Assembly: GCF_001439735.1 (NCBI RefSeq)
Contig: NZ_JYLN01000008.1
Coordinates: 62,001 to 126,000 of the forward strand
Source of the DNA: Pseudomonas paralactis
GTDB lineage: Bacteria; Pseudomonadota; Gammaproteobacteria; Pseudomonadales; Pseudomonadaceae
Reading direction: 5' to 3'
DNA: 64,000 bases
Shown here piece after piece: positions 52,940 to 61,804 of the stretch (the stretch's first letter is position 1; each line of letters starts with the position of its first letter). Below the pieces are notes generated by a model. It searched no databases, was not told the origin of the DNA, and saw only the letters and a program-made list of their open reading frames with translations. Made by a program: the position numbers and the translations under genes.

Positions 52940-53821
52940 TTACTTGACAGCCCAACCGGTCAGCTCGGCCAGGGCCTTGCCGATGTCTGCCAGCGAACGC
53001 ACGGTTTTAACGCCTGCGTCTTGCAGTGCAGCGAATTTCTCGTCTGCAGTGCCTTTGCCGCCAGAGATGATTGCGCCAGCATGGCCCATGCGCTTGCCCG
53101 CAGGGGCAGTCACACCAGCGATGTAGGAAACAACCGGCTTGGTCACGTGTGCCTTGATGTAGGCAGCCGCTTCTTCTTCAGCCGAACCGCCGATCTCACC
53201 GATCATCACGATCGCTTCGGTCTTCGGGTCTTCCTGGAACAGCTTCAGGATGTCGATGAAGTTGGAGCCTGGGATCGGGTCACCGCCGATGCCGACGCAA
53301 GTCGACTGACCGAAACCGGCGTCAGTGGTCTGCTTCACAGCTTCGTAGGTCAGGGTGCCGGAACGGGAAACGATACCGACTTTACCTGGCAAGTGAATGT
53401 GACCTGGCATGATGCCGATCTTGCATTCGCCTGGGGTGATCACGCCTGGGCAGTTAGGGCCGATCAGGACTACGCCCAGCTCGTCGCACTTAACTTTAGC
53501 GTCCAGCATGTCCAGGGTAGGAATGCCTTCGGTGATGCAAACGATCAGCTTGATGCCGCCGAATGCCGCTTCCAGGATCGAATCCTTGCAGAAAGGAGCT
53601 GGAACGTAGATCACACTGGCGGTGGCGCCAGTGGCAGCTACAGCGTCTTTCACGGTGTTGAACACGGGCAGGCCCAGGTGCTCGGTGCCGCCTTTGCCCG
53701 GGGTTACGCCGCCAACCATCTTGGTGCCGTATTCGATGGCTTGCTGGGTGTGGAAACTACCTTGCGAACCGGTAATACCCTGGCAGATAACTTTGGTGTC
53801 TTTATTGATCAGGACGCTCAT
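52940..53821 (-). CDS. sucD: Succinyl-CoA synthetase, alpha subunit
   Basis: 293 residues. Binds CoA (Q-G-I-T-G-S-Q-G near the N-terminus) and carries the phosphohistidine in G-H-A-G-A-I-I-S-G-G-K-G-T-A near residue 250. With SucC it converts succinyl-CoA to succinate with formation of ATP or GTP. ATG 53821 shares one base with the sucC TAA, so the subunits are translated in step. Last gene of the block. Confidence 0.98.
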   Translation of the reverse strand: MSVLINKDTKVICQGITGSQGSFHTQQAIEYGTKMVGGVTPGKGGTEHLGLPVFNTVKDAVAATGATASVIYVPAPFCKDSILEAAFGGIKLIVCITEGIPTLDMLDAKVKCDELGVVLIGPNCPGVITPGECKIGIMPGHIHLPGKVGIVSRSGTLTYEAVKQTTDAGFGQSTCVGIGGDPIPGSNFIDILKLFQEDPKTEAIVMIGEIGGSAEEEAAAYIKAHVTKPVVSYIAGVTAPAGKRMGHAGAIISGGKGTADEKFAALQDAGVKTVRSLADIGKALAELTGWAVK

Positions 53822-54987
53822 TACTTGCCCTCCGCAGCTTTGACAACTTGTTGAGCAGCGTCGGTCAGGCTGGTAGCCGCGATAATGTTCAAACCGCTTT
53901 CTGCCAGTACTTTAGCGCCCAGTTCAGCGTTGTTACCTTCAAGGCGAACAACAACCGGGATTTTAACGCCGACTTCTTTCACTGCACCGATGATGCCTTC
54001 GGCAATCATGTCGCAACGAACGATGCCGCCGAAGATGTTGACCAGTACTGCGGCGACGTTGGAGTCGGACAGGATGATCTTGAACGCTTCGGTAACGCGT
54101 TCCTTGGTAGCGCCACCACCTACGTCGAGGAAGTTGGCTGGCTTGCCGCCATGCAGGTTGACGATGTCCATGGTACCCATGGCCAGACCGGCACCGTTAA
54201 CCATGCAGCCGATGTTGCCTTCCAGAGCTACGTAGTTCAGTTCGAACTTGGCAGCGTGCGCTTCGCGCGGATCGTCTTGCGACGGATCGTGGAAAGTCTT
54301 CAGCTTAGGCTGACGGTACATGGCGTTGGCATCGATGTTGATCTTGGCATCGAGGCAATGCAGGTCGCCGTCTTCCTTGATCACCAGCGGGTTCACTTCC
54401 AGCAGGGCCAGATCGTGATCCTGGAACAGTTTGGCCAGACCTACGAAGATCTTGGCGAACTGGGCAACTTGTTTGCCTTCCAGACCCAGCTGGAACGCCA
54501 GTTCACGACCCTGGAATGGCTGTGCGCCAACCAGTGGATCGATAGTGGCCTTCAGAATTTTTTCTGGGGTTTCGTGAGCGATCTTCTCGATGTCCACGCC
54601 ACCTTCGGTGGAAGCCATGAACACGATGCGACGGCTCGAACGGTCAACGACAGCGCCCAGGTACAGCTCTTTAGCGATATCAGTGCACGATTCAACCAGG
54701 ATCTTGGTGACTGGCTGGCCATTGGCGTCAGTCTGGTAAGTCACCAGACGCTTGCCCAGCCACTGCTGTGCGAAGGCCTTGGCGTCTTCTTTGCTGCGAA
54801 CCAGCTTAACGCCGCCCGCTTTACCGCGACCACCGGCGTGGACCTGGGCTTTGACAACCCACTCGCTGCCGCCGATTTTGTCGCAAGCTTCTGCTGCTGC
54901 TTCCGGGGTGTCTACTGCGTAGCCCTTGGAAACTGGCAGGCCGTATTCAGCGAACAGCTGCTTACCCTGATACTCGTGAAGATTCAT
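53821..54987 (-). CDS. sucC: Succinyl-CoA synthetase, beta subunit
   Basis: 388 residues from ATG 54987 (MNLHEYQGKQLF), the family start. ATP-grasp fold: V-V-K-A-Q-V-H-A-G-G-R-G-K-A-G, L-L-E-V-N-P-L-V and G-N-I-G-C-M-V-N-G-A-G. Pairs with SucD. There is a 205-base gap to lpdG upstream in which no gene was found. Confidence 0.98.
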   Translation of the reverse strand: MNLHEYQGKQLFAEYGLPVSKGYAVDTPEAAAEACDKIGGSEWVVKAQVHAGGRGKAGGVKLVRSKEDAKAFAQQWLGKRLVTYQTDANGQPVTKILVESCTDIAKELYLGAVVDRSSRRIVFMASTEGGVDIEKIAHETPEKILKATIDPLVGAQPFQGRELAFQLGLEGKQVAQFAKIFVGLAKLFQDHDLALLEVNPLVIKEDGDLHCLDAKINIDANAMYRQPKLKTFHDPSQDDPREAHAAKFELNYVALEGNIGCMVNGAGLAMGTMDIVNLHGGKPANFLDVGGGATKERVTEAFKIILSDSNVAAVLVNIFGGIVRCDMIAEGIIGAVKEVGVKIPVVVRLEGNNAELGAKVLAESGLNIIAATSLTDAAQQVVKAAEGK

Positions 54988-55191
54988 GCTTTTTACCGTC
55001 TTCGTTAGGTACTGCGCATTCGGCGCTGCGCTCATTATGAGTGCCGCGCCACCTGTGACTGCTGCTCGCGCAACTTGCGGGGCTTATGGCCCGTAAAGCT
55101 GCGCAAGGCTGCGTCCAGCGGATATTCCGCGGTGAGTCTTGCGCGCAAGGCTCACGACGGGCAACTCCGCCGTGGTTTCTTATTATCTCGC

Positions 55192-56628
55192 TTAGCGCTT
55201 CTTGCGGTTGGCGATGTGGATGGCGCCGCCATTCACTGCCAACGCTGCTTCGTGCAACGCTTCGGACAGGGTCGGATGGGAGAAGACCATCATACCCAGG
55301 TCCTCGGCACTGGTGCCGAATTCCATACCAATCGCGCCTTGCTGAACCAGTTCTGCAGCGCTTGGGCCAATCACGTGGACGCCCAATACGCGGTCAGTCT
55401 TGGCATCAGCGATGACTTTGACAAAACCACCGGTGTCGTTGGCTGCCATGGCACGGCCGGAAGCGGCAAACGGGAAGGTGCCGACGTTAACTTCAACGCC
55501 TTCAGCTTTCAACTGCTGTTCGTTCTTGCCGACCCATGCAATTTCCGGGTGGGTGTAAATAACCGATGGGATCAGGTCGTAGTTCATCTGGGTCTTGTGA
55601 CCCTTGATGCGCTCAACAACCATGATGCCTTCTTCGGAAGCCTTGTGGGCCAGCATCATGCCACGAACCACGTCGCCGATCGCATAAACGCCCGGTACGG
55701 TGGTCGCGCAGTGATCATCAACGTGGATGAAGCCACGCTCGTCGATGTTCACGCCGCTGTCGGAAGCCAACAGGTCATTGGTCACTGGACGGCGACCAAC
55801 GGCAACGATCAGCTTGTCGAAGGTGATGGTCTGCTCGCCGTCTTTATCGGTGTAGGTCACCACGACTTCTTCGCCGTTGACCTTGGAACCGGTAACACGG
55901 GCGCCGAGCTTGATGTCCAGACCTTGTTTGGTCAGGGTTTTCAGCGCTTCCTTGGAGACGGCAGTGTCGGCCGCCAGCAGGAACGTATCCAGGGCTTCCA
56001 GCACAGTGACTTCAGCGCCCAGACGGGACCATACCGAGCCCAGTTCCAGACCGATGACGCCAGCGCCGATCACGCCCAGGCGCTTAGGCACAGCCTGGAA
56101 TTCCAGGGCGCCGGTCGAATCAACGATCACGTTGTTATCAACTGGAGCAGGCGGAATGTCGATTGGACGCGAGCCGGGTGCCAGGATCACGTTTTCAGCT
56201 TCGATGACTTCAACCGAACCGTCCGGTTTGGTGACTTCAACTTTCTTGCCGGCCAGCAGCTTGCCGTGGCCTTGAATCGAAGTAACGCCGTTGGCCTTGA
56301 ACAAGGTGGCAACGCCGGAAGTCAGGCCTTTGACGATGTTGGCTTTACGGCCGACCATTGCTGGCACGTCCATGGTCACGCCAGCATGGTTGATGCCGTG
56401 GATCGCGAAGCCGTCTTGGGCTTCGTGAAATTTCCAGGAGCTGTCCAGCAGCGCCTTGGAAGGAATGCAACCAACGTTCAGGCAGGTACCGCCCAGCGCC
56501 AGCTTGCCTTCCTTATCGGTGTACTTTTCGATGCAAGCAGTCGAGAGGCCCAGTTGCGCAGCCTTGATGGCGGCAACATAGCCGCCAGGGCCTGCACCAA
56601 TCACTACAACGTCAAATTTCTGTGTCAT
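55192..56628 (-). CDS. lpdG: Dihydrolipoamide dehydrogenase (E3)
   Basis: 478 residues. FAD loop G-A-G-P-G-G at 11-16, redox disulfide Cys49/Cys54 in G-T-C-L-N-V-G-C-I-P-S-K, NAD loop G-A-G-V-I-G-L-E-L-G, and the C-terminal S-H-P-T-L-S-E with the catalytic His-Glu pair. It reoxidises the lipoyl arm of SucB and passes electrons to NAD+. Encoded with sucAB, it is the E3 of 2-oxoglutarate dehydrogenase and probably of the glycine system, as LpdG is in other pseudomonads. Confidence 0.97.
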   Translation of the reverse strand: MTQKFDVVVIGAGPGGYVAAIKAAQLGLSTACIEKYTDKEGKLALGGTCLNVGCIPSKALLDSSWKFHEAQDGFAIHGINHAGVTMDVPAMVGRKANIVKGLTSGVATLFKANGVTSIQGHGKLLAGKKVEVTKPDGSVEVIEAENVILAPGSRPIDIPPAPVDNNVIVDSTGALEFQAVPKRLGVIGAGVIGLELGSVWSRLGAEVTVLEALDTFLLAADTAVSKEALKTLTKQGLDIKLGARVTGSKVNGEEVVVTYTDKDGEQTITFDKLIVAVGRRPVTNDLLASDSGVNIDERGFIHVDDHCATTVPGVYAIGDVVRGMMLAHKASEEGIMVVERIKGHKTQMNYDLIPSVIYTHPEIAWVGKNEQQLKAEGVEVNVGTFPFAASGRAMAANDTGGFVKVIADAKTDRVLGVHVIGPSAAELVQQGAIGMEFGTSAEDLGMMVFSHPTLSEALHEAALAVNGGAIHIANRKKR

Positions 56629-56727
56629 GAAAATAGATCCTCTATTTGCGACAAGCTTCTAGCCACAGGCTGCAAGCCAAGCTGCTTTTTCCTACAGCTT
56701 GTAGCTCGCAACCTGCAGCTGCTTCTA

Positions 56728-57951
56728 TCAGATGTCCAGGAGCAGGCGAGCCGGGTCTTCCAGCAGGTTCTTGATGGTCACCAGGAACGTCACGGCTTCT
56801 TTACCATCGATCAGGCGGTGATCGTAAGACAATGCCAGGTACATCATTGGGCGGATCACGACCTGGCCGTTGATGGCCATCGGACGCTGGATGATGTTGT
56901 GCATGCCCAGGATCGCGGCTTGCGGTGGGTTGACGATCGGCGTCGACATCATCGAACCGAAGGTACCACCGTTAGTGATGGTGAAGGTACCGCCGGTCAT
57001 CTCGTCGATGGTCAGCTTGCCGTCACGGGCTTTCTTGCCGAAGCCGGCGATGCCGCCTTCGATTTCAGCCAGGCTCATCAGCTCTGCGTTACGCAGCACT
57101 GGAACTACCAGACCACGGTCGCTGGACACGGCAACGCCGATATCTGCATAGCCGTGGTAAACGATGTCGCCGCCGTCGATGGAAGCGTTGACTGCCGGGA
57201 AGCGTTTCAGCGCTTCGGTGGCCGCTTTCACGAAGAACGACATGAAGCCCAGGCGCACGCCATTGTGGGACTTCTCGAACAGATCCTTGTATTTGGAACG
57301 CAGGGCCATGACTTCGGTCATGTCCACTTCGTTGAACGTGGTCAGCATGGCCATGTTCGACTGCGCTTCAACCAGGCGCTTGGCCACGGTGGCACGTACG
57401 CGAGTCATCGGTACGCGCTTCTCGGTGCGGTCGCCAGCGGCAAACACAGGCGCAGCGGCAGCAGGAGCAGCAGCCTTGGCAGGTGCGGCAGCCGGAGCGT
57501 TCTTCTTGGCTTCAACGGCGGCAACCACGTCTTCCTTGGTCACGCGGCCGTCTTTGCCGGTGCCCTTGATGGAGGCCAGGTTGATGCCGTTTTCTTCAGC
57601 CAGTTGACGCGCAGCCGGGGCAGCGATTGGATCTTCGCCACCGGCTGCCGGTGCAGCGGCAGGCGCCGAAGCAGCCGGTGCAGCAGCGGCAGGAGCAGGT
57701 GCGGCAGCAGCACTGCCCTCTTCGATCGAACCCAGTACCTGGTTCGACAGAACAGTAGCGCCCTCTTCAGCTACGATCGCGCCCAGCACGCCGTCAGCTT
57801 CGGCCAACACTTCCAGTACGACTTTGTCAGTCTCGATGTCGACGATCAGGTCGTCACGCTTGACGGCCTCGCCTGGTTTCTTGTGCCAGGTGGCAACGGT
57901 GCCATCGGCAACCGATTCCGGGAATGACGGGGCTTTGATTTCGATAGCCAT
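56728..57951 (-). CDS. sucB: Dihydrolipoyllysine succinyltransferase (E2)
   Basis: 407 residues. One lipoyl domain (residues 1-75; the lipoylated Lys is in D-I-E-T-D-K-V-V-L-E-V), an Ala/Pro-rich linker (about 80-110), the E3-binding domain (A-A-R-Q-L-A-E-E-N-G-I-N), a second Ala/Pro linker and the catalytic domain with S-Y-D-H-R-L-I-D-G-K-E near the end. Transfers the succinyl group to CoA in the 2-oxoglutarate dehydrogenase core. 44 bases after sucA. Confidence 0.97.
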   Translation of the reverse strand: MAIEIKAPSFPESVADGTVATWHKKPGEAVKRDDLIVDIETDKVVLEVLAEADGVLGAIVAEEGATVLSNQVLGSIEEGSAAAAPAPAAAAPAASAPAAAPAAGGEDPIAAPAARQLAEENGINLASIKGTGKDGRVTKEDVVAAVEAKKNAPAAAPAKAAAPAAAAPVFAAGDRTEKRVPMTRVRATVAKRLVEAQSNMAMLTTFNEVDMTEVMALRSKYKDLFEKSHNGVRLGFMSFFVKAATEALKRFPAVNASIDGGDIVYHGYADIGVAVSSDRGLVVPVLRNAELMSLAEIEGGIAGFGKKARDGKLTIDEMTGGTFTITNGGTFGSMMSTPIVNPPQAAILGMHNIIQRPMAINGQVVIRPMMYLALSYDHRLIDGKEAVTFLVTIKNLLEDPARLLLDI

Positions 57952-57995
57952 TATCTGTAGGTCCTTAAAATTCGGTTTCAGTCAGCGCGAAGGCG

Positions 57996-60827
57996 TTAAA
58001 CAGTGAAAGCATCTTGCAGCAGTTTTTCCTGCTGCTCGGCGTGCATCGACGCATAGCCACACGCAGGTGCAGCAGAAGCATCACGACCGGCGTACTCAAG
58101 GACCAAGGCCTTGTTGTGGTTGCCGATGCTGCGACGCAGATGATGCTGGCTGCTGTACCAGGCGCCCTGGTTCATCGGTTCTTCCTGACACCACACTACG
58201 TTCGTGAGGTTGGTGTAAGGCGCGATGATCTCCATGAGGTCATCTTCCGGGAACGGGTAAAGCTGCTCGATACGCACGATGGCGATGTCTTCGCGGCCTT
58301 CGGCACGGCGTTTTTCCAACAGATCGTAGTAGACCTTGCCACTGCACAGGATCAGGCGAGTGACCTTGGCGGCGTCCAGTGTATCGATCTCTGGAATCAC
58401 GGTCTGGAACGAACCTTGGGCCAGATCTTCCAGGGTCGAAACGGCCAGTTTGTGACGCAACAGCGACTTCGGCGTCAGCACCACCAGCGGCTTGCGCAGC
58501 GGGCGGATCACCTGACGACGCAGCAAGTGGTAAATCTGTGCCGGGGTCGTTGGCACGCATACCTGAATGTTGTGCTCGGCGCACAATTGCAGGTAACGCT
58601 CCAGACGGGCCGAGGAGTGCTCAGGGCCCTGGCCTTCATAACCGTGCGGCAGCAGCATGGTCAGACCGCACAGGCGGCCCCACTTGTGCTCGCCGCTGGT
58701 GATGAACTGGTCGATAACCACCTGGGCACCGTTGGCGAAGTCGCCGAACTGGGCTTCCCAGATCACCAGCGCGTTCGGCGTGGTGGTGGAGTAGCCGTAT
58801 TCGAACGCCAGTACGGCTTCTTCGGACAGGAACGAATCGTACAGGTCGAAACGTGGCTGGCCTTCGTACAGGTTCTGCAGCGGGATGTAGGTGCCCGCGT
58901 CTTTCTGGTTGTGCAATACCGCATGGCGGTGCGAGAACGTACCGCGGCCGATGTCCTGGCCGGTCATGCGGATCGGGTGACCTTCGAACGCCAGGGTTGC
59001 GTACGCCATGGTTTCGGCGTAACCCCAGTTGATCGGCAGGCCGCCGGCTTGCATCTTCTGACGGTCTTCGTAGATCTTCGCAACCTGGCGCTGTACGACG
59101 AAGCCTTCTGGAATTTCCAGCAGCTTGGCGGACAGTTCCTGCAACGTCTTCAAATCGAAGGATGTATCGTGACGTGCAGTCCAGGTGTGGCCCAGGTACG
59201 GGCGCCAGTCGACGAACAGCTCTTTGTTCGGCTCCTTGACCAGGCTTTTCACTACATGCAGGCCATTGTCCAGCGCATTGCGGTATTCATCGACTTTCGC
59301 CTGAACACGCGCATCATCAACCACGCCGGCCTTGGTCAGGCTTTCAGCGTACAGCTCACGGGTGGTGCGCTGCTTGGTGATCTGCTGGTACATCAACGGC
59401 TGAGTGCCGCTTGGCTCGTCCGCTTCGTTGTGACCGCGACGACGGTAGCAAACCAGGTCGATCACCACGTCACGCTTGAACTGCATGCGGTAGTCGACAG
59501 CCAGTTGGGTCACGAACAGCACGGCTTCCGGATCATCACCATTCACATGGAGGATCGGCGCCTGGATCATCTTGGCAACGTCGGTGGCGTACTCGGTGGA
59601 ACGCGCGTCCAACGGGTTGCTGATGGTGAAGCCGACCTGGTTGTTGATGACGATGTGAACGGTACCGCCGGTCTTGAAGCCGCGAGTCTGCGACATCTGG
59701 AACGTTTCCAGGACCACGCCTTGACCGGCGAATGCCGCGTCACCGTGGATGGAAATCGGCAGAACCTTCTCACCGGTAGAATCGTTACGACGATCCTGGC
59801 GTGCACGTACCGAACCCTCGACCACTGGCGAAACGATTTCCAGGTGGGATGGGTTGAACGCCATGGCCAGGTGAACTTCACCGCCGGTGGTCATCACGTT
59901 GGACGAGAAGCCCTGGTGGTATTTAACGTCACCGGAACCCAACTCGACCTTCTTCTTGCCTTCGAACTCGTCAAACAGCTCGCGCGGGTTCTTGCCGAAG
60001 GTGTTGACCAACACGTTCAGGCGACCACGGTGAGCCATGCCGATCACGATTTCCTTGGTGCCGTAGGAACCGGAACGCTGGATCAGCTCGTCGAGCATCG
60101 GAATCAGGCTTTCGCCGCCTTCCAGGCCGAAACGCTTGGTGCCCGGGTATTTGGTACCCAGGTATTTTTCGAGGCCCTCGGCCGCGGTCACGCGCTCCAG
60201 CAAGTGGCTGCGGACATCGGCGGACAAGACCGGACGCCCACGCACGCCTTCCAGGCGGTGCTGGAACCACTGGCGCTGCTCGGAATCGGTGATGTGCGTG
60301 AATTCAGCGCCGATGGTGCGGCAATATGTCTGCTGCAACGCTTCGTGAATTTCGCGTAGGCTCGCTTCCTCTTTGCCGATGAACAGGTCGCCGGCACGGA
60401 AGGTCGTATCAAGATCGGCATTGGTCAAGCCGTAATGATTGATCGACAGGTCTGCAGGTGCAGGACGCTGCCACAGCCCCAGCGGGTCAAGCTGGGCTGC
60501 CTGGTGGCCACGCATACGGTAGGCCTGGATCAGTCGCAGTACTTCAACTTGCTTCTTCTCGTGCTCACTGCTCACGCTGCCGGCGGAAACCGGTTGGGCG
60601 CGGCGCTGGTTCTTTGCCAGCAGCACAAACTGATCGCGAATTGTTGCGTGCGATACATCGGTGGCAGCGTTGCCGTCTGAAGACAACGTCTGAAATTTGG
60701 TGCGCCATTCTTCTGGCACAGCGTTAGGGTCGTGCAGGTAGAGCTCATAAAGCTCTTCCACATAGGCAGCGTTACCACCTGAAAGATAGCCGCTGTTCCA
60801 CATGCGCTGCATCACGCTTTCTTGCAT
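57996..60827 (-). CDS. sucA: 2-oxoglutarate dehydrogenase E1
   Basis: 943 residues. Decarboxylates 2-oxoglutarate with thiamine diphosphate and succinylates the SucB lipoyl arm. N-terminal Y-V-E-E-L-Y-E-L-Y-L-H-D-P is the E2-binding end; G-M-A-H-R-G-R-L-N-V-L and G-D-A-A-F-A-G-Q-G-V belong to the ThDP site; F-N-P-S-H-L-E and V-Y-C/V-C-Y-R-R-G-H-N-E-A-D-E-P are typical. The 260-base gap to sdhB holds no gene and probably has a sucA promoter; I could not pick one with confidence. Confidence 0.98.
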   Translation of the reverse strand: MQESVMQRMWNSGYLSGGNAAYVEELYELYLHDPNAVPEEWRTKFQTLSSDGNAATDVSHATIRDQFVLLAKNQRRAQPVSAGSVSSEHEKKQVEVLRLIQAYRMRGHQAAQLDPLGLWQRPAPADLSINHYGLTNADLDTTFRAGDLFIGKEEASLREIHEALQQTYCRTIGAEFTHITDSEQRQWFQHRLEGVRGRPVLSADVRSHLLERVTAAEGLEKYLGTKYPGTKRFGLEGGESLIPMLDELIQRSGSYGTKEIVIGMAHRGRLNVLVNTFGKNPRELFDEFEGKKKVELGSGDVKYHQGFSSNVMTTGGEVHLAMAFNPSHLEIVSPVVEGSVRARQDRRNDSTGEKVLPISIHGDAAFAGQGVVLETFQMSQTRGFKTGGTVHIVINNQVGFTISNPLDARSTEYATDVAKMIQAPILHVNGDDPEAVLFVTQLAVDYRMQFKRDVVIDLVCYRRRGHNEADEPSGTQPLMYQQITKQRTTRELYAESLTKAGVVDDARVQAKVDEYRNALDNGLHVVKSLVKEPNKELFVDWRPYLGHTWTARHDTSFDLKTLQELSAKLLEIPEGFVVQRQVAKIYEDRQKMQAGGLPINWGYAETMAYATLAFEGHPIRMTGQDIGRGTFSHRHAVLHNQKDAGTYIPLQNLYEGQPRFDLYDSFLSEEAVLAFEYGYSTTTPNALVIWEAQFGDFANGAQVVIDQFITSGEHKWGRLCGLTMLLPHGYEGQGPEHSSARLERYLQLCAEHNIQVCVPTTPAQIYHLLRRQVIRPLRKPLVVLTPKSLLRHKLAVSTLEDLAQGSFQTVIPEIDTLDAAKVTRLILCSGKVYYDLLEKRRAEGREDIAIVRIEQLYPFPEDDLMEIIAPYTNLTNVVWCQEEPMNQGAWYSSQHHLRRSIGNHNKALVLEYAGRDASAAPACGYASMHAEQQEKLLQDAFTV

Positions 60828-61088
60828 GCTTGGTCACCCTCGATTTGGGGACACCACCGGCGAAAACACCGAGTTTGCTTGCAAAAGGCCAAGTGCAGCG
60901 ACCAAAACAAGCCACTTAGGATCACGCTGATAGTTCGGGTACCAACCCGAATGCCCCTGCTTGTCTCATTTCTTCAAAATAAGAGCCGCGGCTTTGTAAG
61001 TCGCTGCTCAAGTTAAAACTACGGCGCCGGTTGAAGCCTGCGCCGCAGCATTTACGGGCACAACGGTCCTGCTTTACTACAACGTCAG

Positions 61089-61793
61089 TTACACGCCGCT
61101 GTGCAGCAGCATGTTACGGATGTGACCAATGGCCTTAGTCGGGTTCAGGCCTTTGGGACATACGTTGACGCAGTTCATGATCCCGCGGCAGCGGAATACG
61201 CTGAACGGGTCATCCAGCGAAGCCAGACGCTCGGACGTCTTGGTGTCGCGGCTGTCTGCCAGGAAGCGGTACGCTTGCAGCAGCGCAGCTGGACCCAGGA
61301 ATTTGTCCGGGTTCCACCAGAAGGACGGGCACGACGTCGAGCAGCAAGCGCACAGAATGCACTCGTACAGACCGTCGAGCTTTTCACGCTCTTCCGGGGA
61401 TTGCAGACGCTCGATGGCCGGAGCCGGCGTGTCATTCTGCAAGAACGGCTTAACTTTCTCGTATTGCTTGTAGAAGATGCTCATATCGACGACCAGGTCA
61501 CGGATAACCGGCAAACCTGGCAGAGGACGAACGATCAGCTTGTTGCCTTTGACAACAGCAGACAGCGGCGTGATACACGCCAGGCCGTTCTTGCCGTTGA
61601 TGTTCATGCCGTCGGAGCCGCAAACGCCCTCACGGCAAGAGCGACGATAGGAGAAACCTTCGTCCTGCTCTTTGATCAGTGCCAGTACATCCAGCACCAT
61701 CAGGTCTTTACCACCGGTATCGACCTGGAACTCCTGCATGAACGGCGCGGCGTCCTGATCAGGGTTGTAGCGATAAACACTGACTTTCAACAT
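61089..61793 (-). CDS. sdhB: Succinate dehydrogenase iron-sulfur subunit
   Basis: 234 residues from ATG 61793; the Shine-Dalgarno AAGG overlaps the sdhA stop. N-terminal 2Fe-2S site (S-C-R-E-G-V-C-G-S-D-G-M and a later Cys in L-A-C-I-T-P) and C-terminal 4Fe-4S and 3Fe-4S clusters (C-I-L-C-A-C-C-S-T-S-C-P and C-R-G-I-M-N-C-V-N-V-C-P-K-G-L-N-P). Carries electrons from SdhA to quinone at the inner membrane. Confidence 0.98.
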   Translation of the reverse strand: MLKVSVYRYNPDQDAAPFMQEFQVDTGGKDLMVLDVLALIKEQDEGFSYRRSCREGVCGSDGMNINGKNGLACITPLSAVVKGNKLIVRPLPGLPVIRDLVVDMSIFYKQYEKVKPFLQNDTPAPAIERLQSPEEREKLDGLYECILCACCSTSCPSFWWNPDKFLGPAALLQAYRFLADSRDTKTSERLASLDDPFSVFRCRGIMNCVNVCPKGLNPTKAIGHIRNMLLHSGV

Positions 61794-61804
61794 GGCAGCC
61801 ACCC

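Noticed and set aside
55075..57927. 950-codon plus-strand frame opposite lpdG and sucB
   Set aside because: It spans two well-supported genes on the other strand and lacks any motif; an effect of codon bias.
58014..60359. 781-codon plus-strand frame opposite sucA
   Set aside because: Same cause; sucA has full-length family motifs.
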